This document shows, piece by piece, positions 43,433 through 52,112 of a DNA stretch of 64,000 nucleotides (position 1 is the stretch's first letter; each line of letters starts with the position of its first letter). The stretch comes from Pseudomonas bohemica (GTDB lineage: Bacteria; Pseudomonadota; Gammaproteobacteria; Pseudomonadales; Pseudomonadaceae), in contig NZ_NKHL01000121.1 of assembly GCF_002934685.1 (NCBI RefSeq), positions 62,001-126,000 of the forward strand, in the 5' to 3' direction. Under the pieces are notes generated by a model that saw nothing but the letters and a program-made list of their open reading frames with translations, had not been told where the DNA came from and did not search any database. Made by a program: the position numbers and the translations under genes.

Positions 43433-44233
43433 TCAGGGGTTGACCAATCCTGAATAAAACCCCGGCCGACGATCCTTGAAATAGGTATTGATCGCCTGTG
43501 ACTCGCTCATCGCCTGGCGATCCAGATCTGCCACCACCAATGCTTCATCTTGCCCGGCGAGCCCGATCCGCCTGCCATCCGGCGCACAAATGCTGCTCAA
43601 ACCGCAATATTGAATCTCGCCCTCGCTGCCGCAGTAATTGGCGTAAACCAGGTAGCACTGGTTTTCGAATGCTCTGGCCCGAACGGTCACCTCACAGACG
43701 AAATCGTAAGGCGCCATGTTGGCGGTCGGCACCAGAATCAGGTTAGCACCCGCCAAGGCCAGGCGCCGGGTGTTTTCGGGAAACTCCACGTCGTAGCAGA
43801 TGAGGAATCCCAGCGTCCAGCCATTGAATTCCACCACCGGAAAATGCTCATCGCCTGCGCTGAACATGGATTTGTCCAGCTCGCCATACAGATGCGTCTT
43901 ACGATAATTGCAGCGTCGTAAACCTTGCGCGTCGATCAGTTGCACAGCGTTGTAGACCTGATCGTCGGTGCTCAGCTCAGGATAGCCATACAGAATCGCG
44001 ATGCCGTTCGCCTTGGCGATGTCAGCGATTTCCTGCGCTGCCGGCCCGTCGCTGGGTTGCGCCAGTTCCCGTGCGGCTTGCGCGCCTATGTTGTAGCCGC
44101 TCAGAAACATCTCCGGGAAGACCAACAGCGCGGCGCCTTGCACCGCGGCTTCAGCCGCCTGAGCTTTGAGGCGCGCGAGATTGCTGCGAATTTCCAGCGG
44201 CAGCGGCGGGCATTGATACAGGGCAACGCGCAT
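43433..44233 (-). CDS. davA: 5-aminovaleramide amidase (nitrilase family)
   Basis: The 266-residue nitrilase-superfamily hydrolase has the catalytic triad E41 (LVFPEMF), K112 (YRKTHLYGELD) and C146 (LICYDVEFPE). Downstream of lysine 2-monooxygenase it should turn 5-aminovaleramide into 5-aminovalerate, as DavA does in P. putida. The gene follows davB after only 11 bases. It is then 88 bases upstream of pqqF. Confidence 0.92.
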   Translation of the reverse strand: MRVALYQCPPLPLEIRSNLARLKAQAAEAAVQGAALLVFPEMFLSGYNIGAQAARELAQPSDGPAAQEIADIAKANGIAILYGYPELSTDDQVYNAVQLIDAQGLRRCNYRKTHLYGELDKSMFSAGDEHFPVVEFNGWTLGFLICYDVEFPENTRRLALAGANLILVPTANMAPYDFVCEVTVRARAFENQCYLVYANYCGSEGEIQYCGLSSICAPDGRRIGLAGQDEALVVADLDRQAMSESQAINTYFKDRRPGFYSGLVNP

Positions 44234-44244
44234 GGGGGCTTCCT

Positions 44245-45939
44245 TTATTCGGGCAAAACGATCGGGCCGATCTCATGAAACACATCGCCCGGCCCCGGGT
44301 TTTCGGCGTGAGTCTTGCCACCGAAGTGGGTCATGATGCCCCACACCGCGTTGAGCGATGTCTGCACCGCGCCCTCGACCCAGGCCGGGGTCCACGAAAC
44401 GTCGTCACCGGCAATGAAAATGCCGCGTTGCTCGTCAGGCATGTCCTTCTGCATGAAGTGCGCATACATCCGTTGGTTGTAGCGGTAGTGGCCAGGCAGC
44501 GCGCCCTTGAAAGCGCCGAGGAAATGCGGGTCGGATTCCCACGACACTGTGATCGGATCTCCGATGATACGTGCGGCGATATCCACCTTCGGATAGATCT
44601 TTTTCAACGAACCGAGCGCCAGGCTGACGCGCTTTTCCACCGGGTGAGGCAGCATTTTCAACGCATCGCTCATCCACGAGTACGACAGACAAATCACCCC
44701 CGGCTTCTCTACTCCGTTGGAATAGGTGCCGTTGTCGAACAGATACGTGCCGCGGGTCAGGCGGTCGGTCAGCGTCATGCTCATCAAGTCGCGGCCGGTT
44801 TCGGGGTCTTTATCTTTCCAGAACGGACGGTCGACCATAACGAAGGTTTTCGACGACTGCATGTAGCGCGTGCGGTCCAGGGCCATCCACATTTTTTGCG
44901 AGAACAGCGATTCCTCGCATTCGATCTGGGTCGTCAGCAACCAACTCTGGCAGGTTGCCAGGACCACGTCGTAATGCCGCGTGTCGCCCAGATTGTCGGT
45001 GACAGCGAATTGCCCATCCGCTGCACGAGCAATGCGTTTCACGCCAGTTCGTGGCGCGCCATGATGCAAGCTAGAGAGGGTGGTGCCTTGTGGCCAATGC
45101 GCGCAGCGCTCGGGTGCGTGTCGCCAGATACCCAACGGCACCTGGCCCACGCCGCCGACGATCAGGTGTTGATGATCGTCGCAGTTGGTCATGACCACGC
45201 GGAAAATTTCCAGCATTGAATTCGGGAAGTCAGAGTCCCAGCCGCCGGTGCCGAAACCCACTTGGCCGAACACTTCGCGGTGGTAGAACGACAGCTTGGC
45301 GAAGGCCTTGGAGGTGGCGACGAAATCGTAGAACGTACGGTCATCCCACAATGGCACCAGTCTGTCCCATAGCTCTTTGAGGCGCGGCACGTCACGATCG
45401 CGGATCGCCTGCTGAATGTCGGCGAACTGCGCGCCATCTTCCAGCGCGTCGGCCCAGGCGTCAGCCACTTCCTGAAATAGCGCAGGCAAGTCCGACAGCT
45501 TCTGTGCGTAATGCGTAGTGCCTTCCAGGTCGATCACCGTGCTGCCGGAGGCGGCGGTCAGCGGGTTGGGGAAAGGTTTGGATTCCAGGCCCAGCTTGTC
45601 AACGTAGTGATAGAAAGCGGTGGACGACACCGGAAAACGCATGCCACCCAGTTCGGCGATGATGCCTTCGGCGCCCTCGAACTGCTGCGAACGCAGACGG
45701 CCACCCATTTTTGAGGCCTCGTAAACGACCGGCTTCAGGCCGAGCTTCATCAGCTCATAGGCCGCGACCAGACCGGCAATACCTGCGCCGACAATCGCCA
45801 CTTCCTTGCCCAGGTTGTCACTGGGAATAGTGCCCAGGCCTGCCGGATGCTCGATCCAGTCGTCGAAGGCGAATGGAAAATCCGGGCCATAAATCGTGAT
45901 CGGTTTTTTGCCGTCGGCGGGGTGACGATTGTTCTTCAT
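44245..45939 (-). CDS. davB: L-lysine 2-monooxygenase
   Basis: The 564-residue flavin amine oxidase-type enzyme starts MKNNRHPADGKKPITIYGPD, nearly identical in pattern to P. putida DavB. The FAD dinucleotide fold is VAIVGAGIAGLVAAYEL. DavB oxidatively decarboxylates L-lysine to 5-aminovaleramide, the first step of the aminovalerate route. AGGT precedes the ATG. An AsnC/Lrp regulator lies upstream on the same strand. The rest of the pathway (davTD) is not in this window. Confidence 0.94.
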   Translation of the reverse strand: MKNNRHPADGKKPITIYGPDFPFAFDDWIEHPAGLGTIPSDNLGKEVAIVGAGIAGLVAAYELMKLGLKPVVYEASKMGGRLRSQQFEGAEGIIAELGGMRFPVSSTAFYHYVDKLGLESKPFPNPLTAASGSTVIDLEGTTHYAQKLSDLPALFQEVADAWADALEDGAQFADIQQAIRDRDVPRLKELWDRLVPLWDDRTFYDFVATSKAFAKLSFYHREVFGQVGFGTGGWDSDFPNSMLEIFRVVMTNCDDHQHLIVGGVGQVPLGIWRHAPERCAHWPQGTTLSSLHHGAPRTGVKRIARAADGQFAVTDNLGDTRHYDVVLATCQSWLLTTQIECEESLFSQKMWMALDRTRYMQSSKTFVMVDRPFWKDKDPETGRDLMSMTLTDRLTRGTYLFDNGTYSNGVEKPGVICLSYSWMSDALKMLPHPVEKRVSLALGSLKKIYPKVDIAARIIGDPITVSWESDPHFLGAFKGALPGHYRYNQRMYAHFMQKDMPDEQRGIFIAGDDVSWTPAWVEGAVQTSLNAVWGIMTHFGGKTHAENPGPGDVFHEIGPIVLPE

Positions 45940-46100
45940 GACTGACCTTGTTCGACTGAGGCGCGAAAGGGGAAAGTCTAGATAACAGTTGAGACGTTAA
46001 TAAGACGCAGAGTGTCGTCGTTATGTAGAGATTTTAGGCAAAGTGACGATAGGGATTGGCATTCCGACGATGGCGCAGCTCAGGCGACAAAAAATTCCGA

Positions 46101-46562
46101 CTAAACCGGCTGCCCACGATCAATCTTGCTGCTCAGAATAATCGACGTCGTGGTCTTTTCGACGCCATCGACGCTGCCGATTAGATCCAGCAACTGATCG
46201 AGCTGCTCCGGCGAATCGGTGCGCAACCAGGCCACGTAATCGAATTCCCCACTCACCGCACACAGCTGCTGCACCTGCGCCAGAGCGGTCAGGCGGCGCA
46301 ACACTTCCTTGCCCGAACGCGGCTGCACGGTAATCCCGACATAGGCTTGCAACCCACCATCGACCACGCGCTGACTCAATCGCACGCCGTATCCGGTGAT
46401 GATCTTGGCCTTTTCCAGACGCGCCAGACGGGAGGTGACGGTGGTCCGGGCGATGCTCAGTTGACGTGCAAGATTGGCCACCGGCTCACGCGCATTGATT
46501 TGCAGCGCGGCGATCAGTTGTCGATCGATGTCATCGAGGGCGGGAGGGCGAGTGTCGGACAA
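46101..46562 (-). CDS. Lrp/AsnC-family transcriptional regulator
   Basis: The 153-residue protein has the AsnC-type helix-turn-helix (LDDIDRQLIAALQINAREPVANLARQLSIARTTVTSRLARLEKAKII) and a C-terminal RAM ligand domain. I chose TTG 46562 (MSDTRPPALDD) because AAGGAG lies eight bases upstream; the TTG at 46583 has no ribosome site and encodes the Shine-Dalgarno itself. It lies about 160 bases upstream of davB and could respond to lysine or another amino acid. Confidence 0.88.
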   Translation of the reverse strand: MSDTRPPALDDIDRQLIAALQINAREPVANLARQLSIARTTVTSRLARLEKAKIITGYGVRLSQRVVDGGLQAYVGITVQPRSGKEVLRRLTALAQVQQLCAVSGEFDYVAWLRTDSPEQLDQLLDLIGSVDGVEKTTTSIILSSKIDRGQPV

Positions 46563-46651
46563 GAGGCGGATCTCCTTCGGCAAGCGGGTGATGTTACCTG
46601 CTGGGAGGAAGGTTTGCGTGCTTCTGACCCTCTTTCGTTAAGCATTCTGGC

Positions 46652-46716
46652 CATCGCGGACAAGCGCGCTCCTACAGAAGAAGGCGGTCGATTGTAGGAG
46701 CGCGCTTGTGCGCGAC
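46652..46716. repeat. REP doublet, GTAGGAGCGCGCTTG family
   Basis: CATCGCGGACAAGCGCGCTCC and the inverted TGTAGGAGCGCGCTTGTGCG enclose about 15 bases. A further small hairpin GACCGC-GAA-GCGGTC follows. It lies between the aldolase gene end and the AsnC/Lrp gene. Confidence 0.85.
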
Positions 46717-46746
46717 AGACCGCGAAGCGGTCTCTATGCGTAAGGT

Positions 46747-47514
46747 CTAGTTTTTATAGTCAGGCGCCACTCGATCCAGCATCCGCAGCAATGCCGCCCA
46801 GGCAAAATCAATCGCATCCAGGTCGCTCAACTCACCATCGGCAACACCTTGTCCCGGCGCATTGAACTGCCGTTCAGTACGCAAGCGCACATCCTCCGGC
46901 GGCAGGTGCAGACCGCCACCCGCCTGAGCCGCGATCTGAATCTCGCAGGCCTTTTCCAGGTAATACATGCGCAGGAACGCCTGTTTTACGCTGTTGCCCA
47001 CGGTCAGCAGCCCGTGGTTGCGCAGGATCATCACCGAGTTATCGCCAAGGTCCGCGACCAAGCGTTGCTGCTCATCGAAATTCAGGGCGATGCCCTCGTA
47101 GTCGTGATAGCCCACGCGACCATAGAACTCCATCGAGATCTGATTCACCGGCAACAGCCCGCCTTCCTGTGCCGCCACCGCGCAACCTGCCCTGGTGTGG
47201 GTGTGTAGCACGCACTGAGCATCTTCCCTGGCACGGTGGATTGCGCTATGAATCACGAAGCCTGCCGGGTTGACCGGGTATTGCGAGGCCTCCACCTTAT
47301 TGCCGTCAAGGTCGATCTTCACCAAATTAGAGGCTGTGATTTCCTCGAACATCAGCCCGTAAGGATTGATCAGGAAATGATGCTCCGGCCCAGGAATGCG
47401 CAGGGACAGGTGAGTGAAAATCAGATCGGTCATCCGATAGTGTGCGATCAGGCGATAACAGGCCGCCAACTCCTGCCTCAGTTGCCATTCCTGCGGGCTG
47501 TACGCGTGTGTCAT
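46747..47514 (-). CDS. Class II aldolase/adducin family protein
   Basis: The 255-residue protein matches the class II aldolase/adducin fold. HLSLRIPG, HSAIHRAREDAQCVLHTHTRAG and LRNHGLLTVG supply the zinc-binding histidines. It probably cleaves or epimerises a phosphorylated or acidic sugar, but the substrate is not defined; many Pseudomonas homologues are unstudied. GGAGG precedes the ATG. It is 30 bases downstream of the binding-protein gene and likely co-transcribed with it. Confidence 0.88.
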   Translation of the reverse strand: MTHAYSPQEWQLRQELAACYRLIAHYRMTDLIFTHLSLRIPGPEHHFLINPYGLMFEEITASNLVKIDLDGNKVEASQYPVNPAGFVIHSAIHRAREDAQCVLHTHTRAGCAVAAQEGGLLPVNQISMEFYGRVGYHDYEGIALNFDEQQRLVADLGDNSVMILRNHGLLTVGNSVKQAFLRMYYLEKACEIQIAAQAGGGLHLPPEDVRLRTERQFNAPGQGVADGELSDLDAIDFAWAALLRMLDRVAPDYKN

Positions 47515-47544
47515 TTTTCCTCCGGTTATGTCGGCCTTGGCGGA

Positions 47545-48582
47545 TCAATGCGCCAGCCAGGCGTTCAGACGTTCTTCCAGTTCTTCACCATGATCGACCC
47601 AGAACTCGATGTTCAATGGCATCGCCACCGCCATGTTCTGCGGCGAGGTGGGAATCCAAGGGGCCTTGCTCGGGTCCAGTTTGTCGCTCAACGCCTTGTT
47701 GGTCACGCCGTACGCGATGGCCTGGGAAAATGCCTGCTGCGGTGCGGTTTGGTTGGCGTAAGCGATGAATTTGTTCGCCGCTTCCTTATGCTGCGAGCCT
47801 TTGACGATGGTCCAGTAATCCATGCTGTACAGCGAGCCTTTCCAGATCGGCGCCACTTTAAGGCCCTCGCTGGCAGCCACTGCGCCACGACCGCTGAAGG
47901 TGGTGGTCATGACGATGTCACCCGAGGCAAGCCACTGCATTGGTTGCGAGCCCGCTTCCCACCATTGGATGTACGGCTTGAGCTTGTCCAGCTTGGCGAA
48001 AGCACGGTCGACGCCGGCTTTGGTGTTCAGCTCTTTATAGACGTCTGCGGCAGGCACTCCGTCCGCCAGCAGCGCGTATTCGAGGGTGTACATCGCACCC
48101 TTGCGCAGGCCACGTTTGCCCGGGTACTTCTCGGTGTCCCAGAAGTCGGCCCAACTGGTTGGCGGGTTTTTGACCTTGTCGGTGGCGTACACCAGCGGCA
48201 TGCCCCAGACCAGCGCCGCCGAGCCACAGTCCTGCTGCGCACCTTCGATCAACTGTTGGCCGCTGGCGAGCTTGGGCCATTCCAGCTTCTCGAACAGGCC
48301 CTCCGCGCAACCGCGCTCAAGGTCCGGCGCCTCGACCTGCACCACGTCCCAGTCGGCATGACCGGTTTCGGCCATCACCTTGATCTTGGCCATTTCCCCG
48401 TTGTATTCGGTTTGCACCCCGCTGACCCCGGCCTGCTTGGCGAAGGGTTCGAAAATGGTCGTGTTCTGGATTTTCTGGGCGGCGCCACCGAAGCCGACGA
48501 TGACCAAATTCTCAGCAGCGAATGCTGACAAAGGAGAAAGCATCAGTACCGCACACGCAATTTTCAGGTTCTTACTGTTCAT
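47545..48582 (-). CDS. Orphan periplasmic binding protein (PotD-like)
   Basis: The protein of about 345 residues has a Sec signal peptide (LKIACAVLMLSPLSAFA-AEN) and a type II substrate-binding fold with WDVVQVEAPDLERGCAEGLFEKL and VNPPTSWADFWD-like stretches as in PotD/SfuA proteins. No permease or ATPase is adjacent, so it either serves a remote transporter or senses its ligand. ATG 48582 has AAGGA at normal distance (48588 is an alternative). It is divergent from an XRE-cupin regulator. Confidence 0.85.
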   Translation of the reverse strand: MNSKNLKIACAVLMLSPLSAFAAENLVIVGFGGAAQKIQNTTIFEPFAKQAGVSGVQTEYNGEMAKIKVMAETGHADWDVVQVEAPDLERGCAEGLFEKLEWPKLASGQQLIEGAQQDCGSAALVWGMPLVYATDKVKNPPTSWADFWDTEKYPGKRGLRKGAMYTLEYALLADGVPAADVYKELNTKAGVDRAFAKLDKLKPYIQWWEAGSQPMQWLASGDIVMTTTFSGRGAVAASEGLKVAPIWKGSLYSMDYWTIVKGSQHKEAANKFIAYANQTAPQQAFSQAIAYGVTNKALSDKLDPSKAPWIPTSPQNMAVAMPLNIEFWVDHGEELEERLNAWLAH

Positions 48583-48975
48583 CGACATTTTCCTTGCGGC
48601 CGTAGGGCTCTTTTTCGCAGTCGAAGGGGCACAGAGGCACGCCCTGGGCTGCACAGGGGTAATCGGATAGAAACAGGCAATGGTTTGAAAAACAGGGAAG
48701 CTGGTGCTGCAAATCCGCGAGTAGCTGCGCGGCCATTCAGCGGTGTGTCTTTATTATTTTCGCCGACGGCATTGAGCGTGAGCGTGGCTAGAGACTAATT
48801 CAGCGCAAGTGAAAAAAGAAGATGGGAATGATTGTTTAGTAAAAAAAAAGACTGAATTTTCACTCCTGGTGAAACCTGAGCTTAAATTAGCTCTGCCGGA
48901 TCGGTTTTTTCACGCAGAGCCGCTTAAACTGCGCCACATTTCGCGCACTCAGCAGACAGGTACCGAGGTTCGACA
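48583..48975. other. Divergent intergenic region between binding-protein and XRE-cupin genes
   Basis: About 390 AT-richer bases. It contains the palindrome TTTCAC-TCCTG-GTGAAA at 48858-48874 and a further GTGAAAA at about 48808-48814, likely regulator sites. No gene is seen. Confidence 0.5.
48858..48874. promoter_or_regulatory. Inverted repeat TTTCAC-N5-GTGAAA, candidate XRE-cupin operator
   Basis: Perfect six-base arms around TCCTG lie about 100 bases before the XRE start. A third GTGAAA half-site is about 50 bases further upstream. This fits autoregulation and control of the divergent binding-protein gene. Confidence 0.5.
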
Positions 48976-49596
48976 ATGAGCGAAGGAAAAATCAACAAGA
49001 GCGCCAGGAAGGCAGAATCGGTAAGCAACGACCTGACTGCTGGCGAAAGCTTTCTTGGGGAGCGCATCCGCGGCCTGCGCAAGCGGCAGGGCCTTACCCT
49101 CGCCGAACTCGCGCGGCTCAGCCAGCTGTCGGTGGGTTACATCAGTCAGCTGGAGCGCGACCTGTCGCGGCCTTCCGTGGACACCCTGCTGAGAATCGGC
49201 CGTTGCCTCGGCGTGAACATTCAGTGGTTTTTTTCCACCAAGTCCGAGGTGAGCGAAGCCGATGCCGGTTACGTGGTACGCAAGGGTACCCGCCAGAACA
49301 TCCATTACGACGATGGCATCTACGATCAGCTGCTCACGCCAAGCCCCAGCGGGCAGATCGAGATGGTGCACTCGCGCTTCCCGCCCGGCGCGTACAACCG
49401 CACCAGCTATACCCATGAAGGCGAAGAGGTCGGCTATGTGCTGACCGGCACTTTCGAATTGTGGGTGGGCGAGAAGCATTTCCTGCTTGGCGAGGGCGAC
49501 AGTTTTCGTTTCGCCAGCAGCGAGCCTCACCGATACGGCAATCCGGGCGAGGCCGATGCCGTGGTGTTGTGGGTCATCACGCCGCCGACCTACTGA
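48976..49596 (+). CDS. XRE-family regulator with cupin sensor
   Basis: The 206-residue protein joins an XRE helix-turn-helix (LGERIRGLRKRQGLTLAELARLSQLSVGYISQLERDLSRPS, residues 27-68) to a C-terminal cupin domain (PPGAYNRTSYTHEGEEVGYVLTG). The layout is that of PuuR/SutR-type repressors that sense small amines or acids. GAGG precedes the ATG. Divergence from the binding-protein and aldolase genes suggests it controls that unit. Confidence 0.9.
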   Translation: MSEGKINKSARKAESVSNDLTAGESFLGERIRGLRKRQGLTLAELARLSQLSVGYISQLERDLSRPSVDTLLRIGRCLGVNIQWFFSTKSEVSEADAGYVVRKGTRQNIHYDDGIYDQLLTPSPSGQIEMVHSRFPPGAYNRTSYTHEGEEVGYVLTGTFELWVGEKHFLLGEGDSFRFASSEPHRYGNPGEADAVVLWVITPPTY

Positions 49597-49736
49597 TGGT
49601 CAAGTTCCATTCGAGCGATTAATCGGTCTGGCATGTAGGACTTTTCTATGCTGTCGCCCCTTTGTCATTCAGATGTCACCCCCGGCGTGTCTAACTTCTC
49701 TCCCTGACCCTCTGAATCCACGCCGGGAGCTCTGTG

Positions 49737-50648
49737 ATGACTCTGGATCTATCCGAAACCGCCCGCTACATCCACGCCGACATCCTCGACAGTTTCGACG
49801 AAGAACTGGAGATGGAATACGACGACGCGCGCCTGGATGGCCTGCTCTCGGATCTGGGTGAGGAGGTGCCGAAGGGCATCGATCGTCGAGTGTATTTTCG
49901 CGAACTGCTGCGTCTGCAAGGGGAGTTGGTCAAGCTGCAGGACTGGGTCGTGAGCCAGAAACTCAAAGTTGTCGTGCTGTTCGAAGGGCGCGATGCAGCA
50001 GGCAAGGGCGGCGCGATCAAACGCATCACGCAGCGCCTGAATCCGCGGGTCTGCCGAGTCGCGGCGTTGACGGCGCCGAGCGAGCGTGAGCGAACCCAGT
50101 GGTACTTCCAGCGTTATGTGTCGCATCTGCCGGCGGCTGGCGAAATGGTTTTGTTCGACCGCAGCTGGTACAACCGCGCAGGTGTCGAGCGGGTCATGGG
50201 GTTCTGCAGCAACGACGAGTATGAAGAGTTCTTCCGCACCGTTCCCGAGTTCGAAAAGATGCTGGTGCGCTCGGGCATCATCCTTATCAAATATTGGTTT
50301 TCCATCACCGATGACGAGCAATATCGCCGCTTTTTGATGCGCATCCACGACCCGCTGAAGCAGTGGAAACTGTCGCCGATGGACCTGGAGTCCCGCCGCC
50401 GCTGGGAAGACTACACCCACGCCAAGGAAGAAATGCTCACACGCTCGCATACTGACGTGGCGCCGTGGTGGATCGTCGAGGCCGACGACAAGAAGCGCGC
50501 ACGCTTGAACTGCATTCACCACCTGCTGAGCCAGATCCCGCGCGGGGATATTGAGTCCTCGTTAGTGGTGCTGCCTGAGCGCGAATACAACGCCGACTAC
50601 CTGCGTGCGCCAGTGCCGCGTGAGATGGTGGTGCCGTCTGTCTACTGA
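49737..50648 (+). CDS. ppk2: Polyphosphate kinase 2 (PPK2)
   Basis: The protein of about 303 residues has the PPK2 P-loop FEGRDAAGKGGAIKR (residues about 83-97), the lid R-rich segment APSERERTQWYFQRY and the Walker B LFDRSWYNR. PPK2 uses polyphosphate to phosphorylate GDP/ADP (or the reverse) in the cytosol. GGGAG lies seven bases before ATG 49737; a GTG three bases upstream is possible. Confidence 0.95.
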   Translation: MTLDLSETARYIHADILDSFDEELEMEYDDARLDGLLSDLGEEVPKGIDRRVYFRELLRLQGELVKLQDWVVSQKLKVVVLFEGRDAAGKGGAIKRITQRLNPRVCRVAALTAPSERERTQWYFQRYVSHLPAAGEMVLFDRSWYNRAGVERVMGFCSNDEYEEFFRTVPEFEKMLVRSGIILIKYWFSITDDEQYRRFLMRIHDPLKQWKLSPMDLESRRRWEDYTHAKEEMLTRSHTDVAPWWIVEADDKKRARLNCIHHLLSQIPRGDIESSLVVLPEREYNADYLRAPVPREMVVPSVY

Positions 50649-50749
50649 TTGCGTAGTGCACGTTTGTAGCAGCACGGCTTGCCAACGGTGACCGATTCGA
50701 AGTCGCTACTGCTGGCAAACTGGGCTGTTACGGACGCTGGCAGCGAACA

Positions 50750-51796
50750 TCAAATCTTCCACTTCTGCGCCGTTTTCGCTAAGCGCCGCTGTAGCCCTTC
50801 GATGTTCAGTGCCAACTGCCGGGTCATCAGTTCATAACCCAACACTTCTGCTGAGACGGCTGGCGCTTCCGGACCGACCGCCAACGATTCGGTCGGACGC
50901 TCCAGACGCTCAGTGGCGCCACTCTGCAGAGCGCGCGCCATACCGATCAGCATACGCCGAATCCGGCGCTGCTCAGCAGTCATTCCTACGTTGCCATGGT
51001 CGGCAGGACGTAAGTTAGAAAGGATCTCCAACGTGCTCAGGCACATGCGGAAATGCCCTTGAATCGCATCCAGCTCCACCAGCGAAATCTTTACTTCCTT
51101 CGACACCGAAGGCATCAGCGAGCGCAATTGCAGCATCGTCGCGTTGAGCCTGGCGGTCAGCTTCAAGTGCTCATCAGCGGCAATCGACTGCCCGCTACTG
51201 ATACGTTCATAAACTTTCGCGCAATCCCGCAAACCGGTGGCCAGGTTGTAGCGCCAGGAGTACACGGCATACAGCGGCAGCGCAAAGGAAAACGCCAACG
51301 CCAGCGCGATACCGATCAGAATATCCACCGTTCGCCACAGCCCGTCGGTGATCGGGTTGTCACCATGACCCGCGACAATAAACAGCGTAATCGCCGACAA
51401 CAGCGCCGTATAACCGCCCTTGCCGATGGCGTGATAAGCGAAGAAACCGCAGATCAACGACATGATGACGTACGTCAGCAGCGGCATGCCCAGATAACTT
51501 TCCTGCGCCACCACCGCCAACCCCAACGCCGCCCCGATTAACGTCCCGTAGGCACGCTCCACCGACTTCTTGCCGATATTGCCATGATGCTGCAACCCGC
51601 CAATCACGATCAGCATCGTGACCGATGCCCACTCGCCGTGGGGTAGATGGATGCCTGTGGTCAGCAGTATCGAAACCAGCAAACCCACAACGATGCGGCC
51701 GGCGTGGATGTAGCGGGCGTGGCGATAACGGCGGTAAGGGTCCAGAAGTGGACGCAGAATGCGACGCAAGAAGAGGGGGAGGGAGGGTGTGTTCAT
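50750..51796 (-). CDS. FUSC-family inner membrane protein
   Basis: The protein of about 348 residues has six hydrophobic segments in its N-terminal 190 residues (HAGRIVVGLLVSILLTTGIHL, ASVTMLIVIGG, TLIGAALGLAVVA, YVIMSLICGFF, ALLSAITLFIVAG, DILIGIALALAFSFALPLYAV) and a cytosolic helical C-terminal half. FUSC/YccS/AaeB-type proteins are linked to aromatic-acid efflux. ATG 51796 lacks a clear ribosome site, so the start is uncertain. No efflux partner is adjacent. Confidence 0.82.
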   Translation of the reverse strand: MNTPSLPLFLRRILRPLLDPYRRYRHARYIHAGRIVVGLLVSILLTTGIHLPHGEWASVTMLIVIGGLQHHGNIGKKSVERAYGTLIGAALGLAVVAQESYLGMPLLTYVIMSLICGFFAYHAIGKGGYTALLSAITLFIVAGHGDNPITDGLWRTVDILIGIALALAFSFALPLYAVYSWRYNLATGLRDCAKVYERISSGQSIAADEHLKLTARLNATMLQLRSLMPSVSKEVKISLVELDAIQGHFRMCLSTLEILSNLRPADHGNVGMTAEQRRIRRMLIGMARALQSGATERLERPTESLAVGPEAPAVSAEVLGYELMTRQLALNIEGLQRRLAKTAQKWKI

Positions 51797-51989
51797 GGGG
51801 TTACAGACCATCGAAGTCACGAATATATCCGGCAGTTTGGCAAACGCCGCGAGTTATTACACCTAACCAAACGCCAATTCGGGGACCTGGCGACAGTCGA
51901 TTAATGGGGACGCTACGAAGATATTGATCGGATGTTCTTTCGTGATTTTAATCGCGGTATTTTGGATAAAAATCATCGACAGAAAGCAC

Positions 51990-52014
51990 AAAAGCCGCGC
52001 AATGCGCGGCTTTT
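51990..52014. terminator. Terminator after the tRNA gene
   Basis: AAAAGCCGCGC-AAT-GCGCGGCTTTT, a perfect 11-base stem with A/T flanks, ends the tRNA transcript on the minus strand and also reads on plus. Confidence 0.88.
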
Positions 52015-52019
52015 GAAGG

Positions 52020-52096
52020 TGGTGGGCCCACACGGACTCGAACCGTGGACCAAAGGATTATGAGTCCTCTGCTCTAACCAACTGAGCTATAGGCCC
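52020..52096 (-). tRNA. tRNA-Ile2 (anticodon CAU, lysidine-type)
   Basis: A 77-base cloverleaf reads on the minus strand: acceptor GGGCCTA, D loop AGCTCAGTTGGTTAGAGC, anticodon loop CTCATAA (CAU), T loop GGTTCGAGTCC, discriminator A and encoded CCA. C4-G69 and C5-G68 are the acceptor pairs favoured by TilS, and the acceptor differs from the elongator Met pattern (GGCTACG), so it is tRNA-Ile2 read as k2C-AU rather than tRNA-Met. It lies 16 bases upstream of the gene end of the GGDEF/EAL protein. Confidence 0.9.
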
Positions 52097-52112
52097 TCAG
52101 TCAGGCGGCGGA

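Noticed and set aside
50660..50740. Possible degenerate REP after ppk2
   Set aside because: TGTAGCAGCACGGCTTGCC is only loosely similar and has no clear inverted partner.
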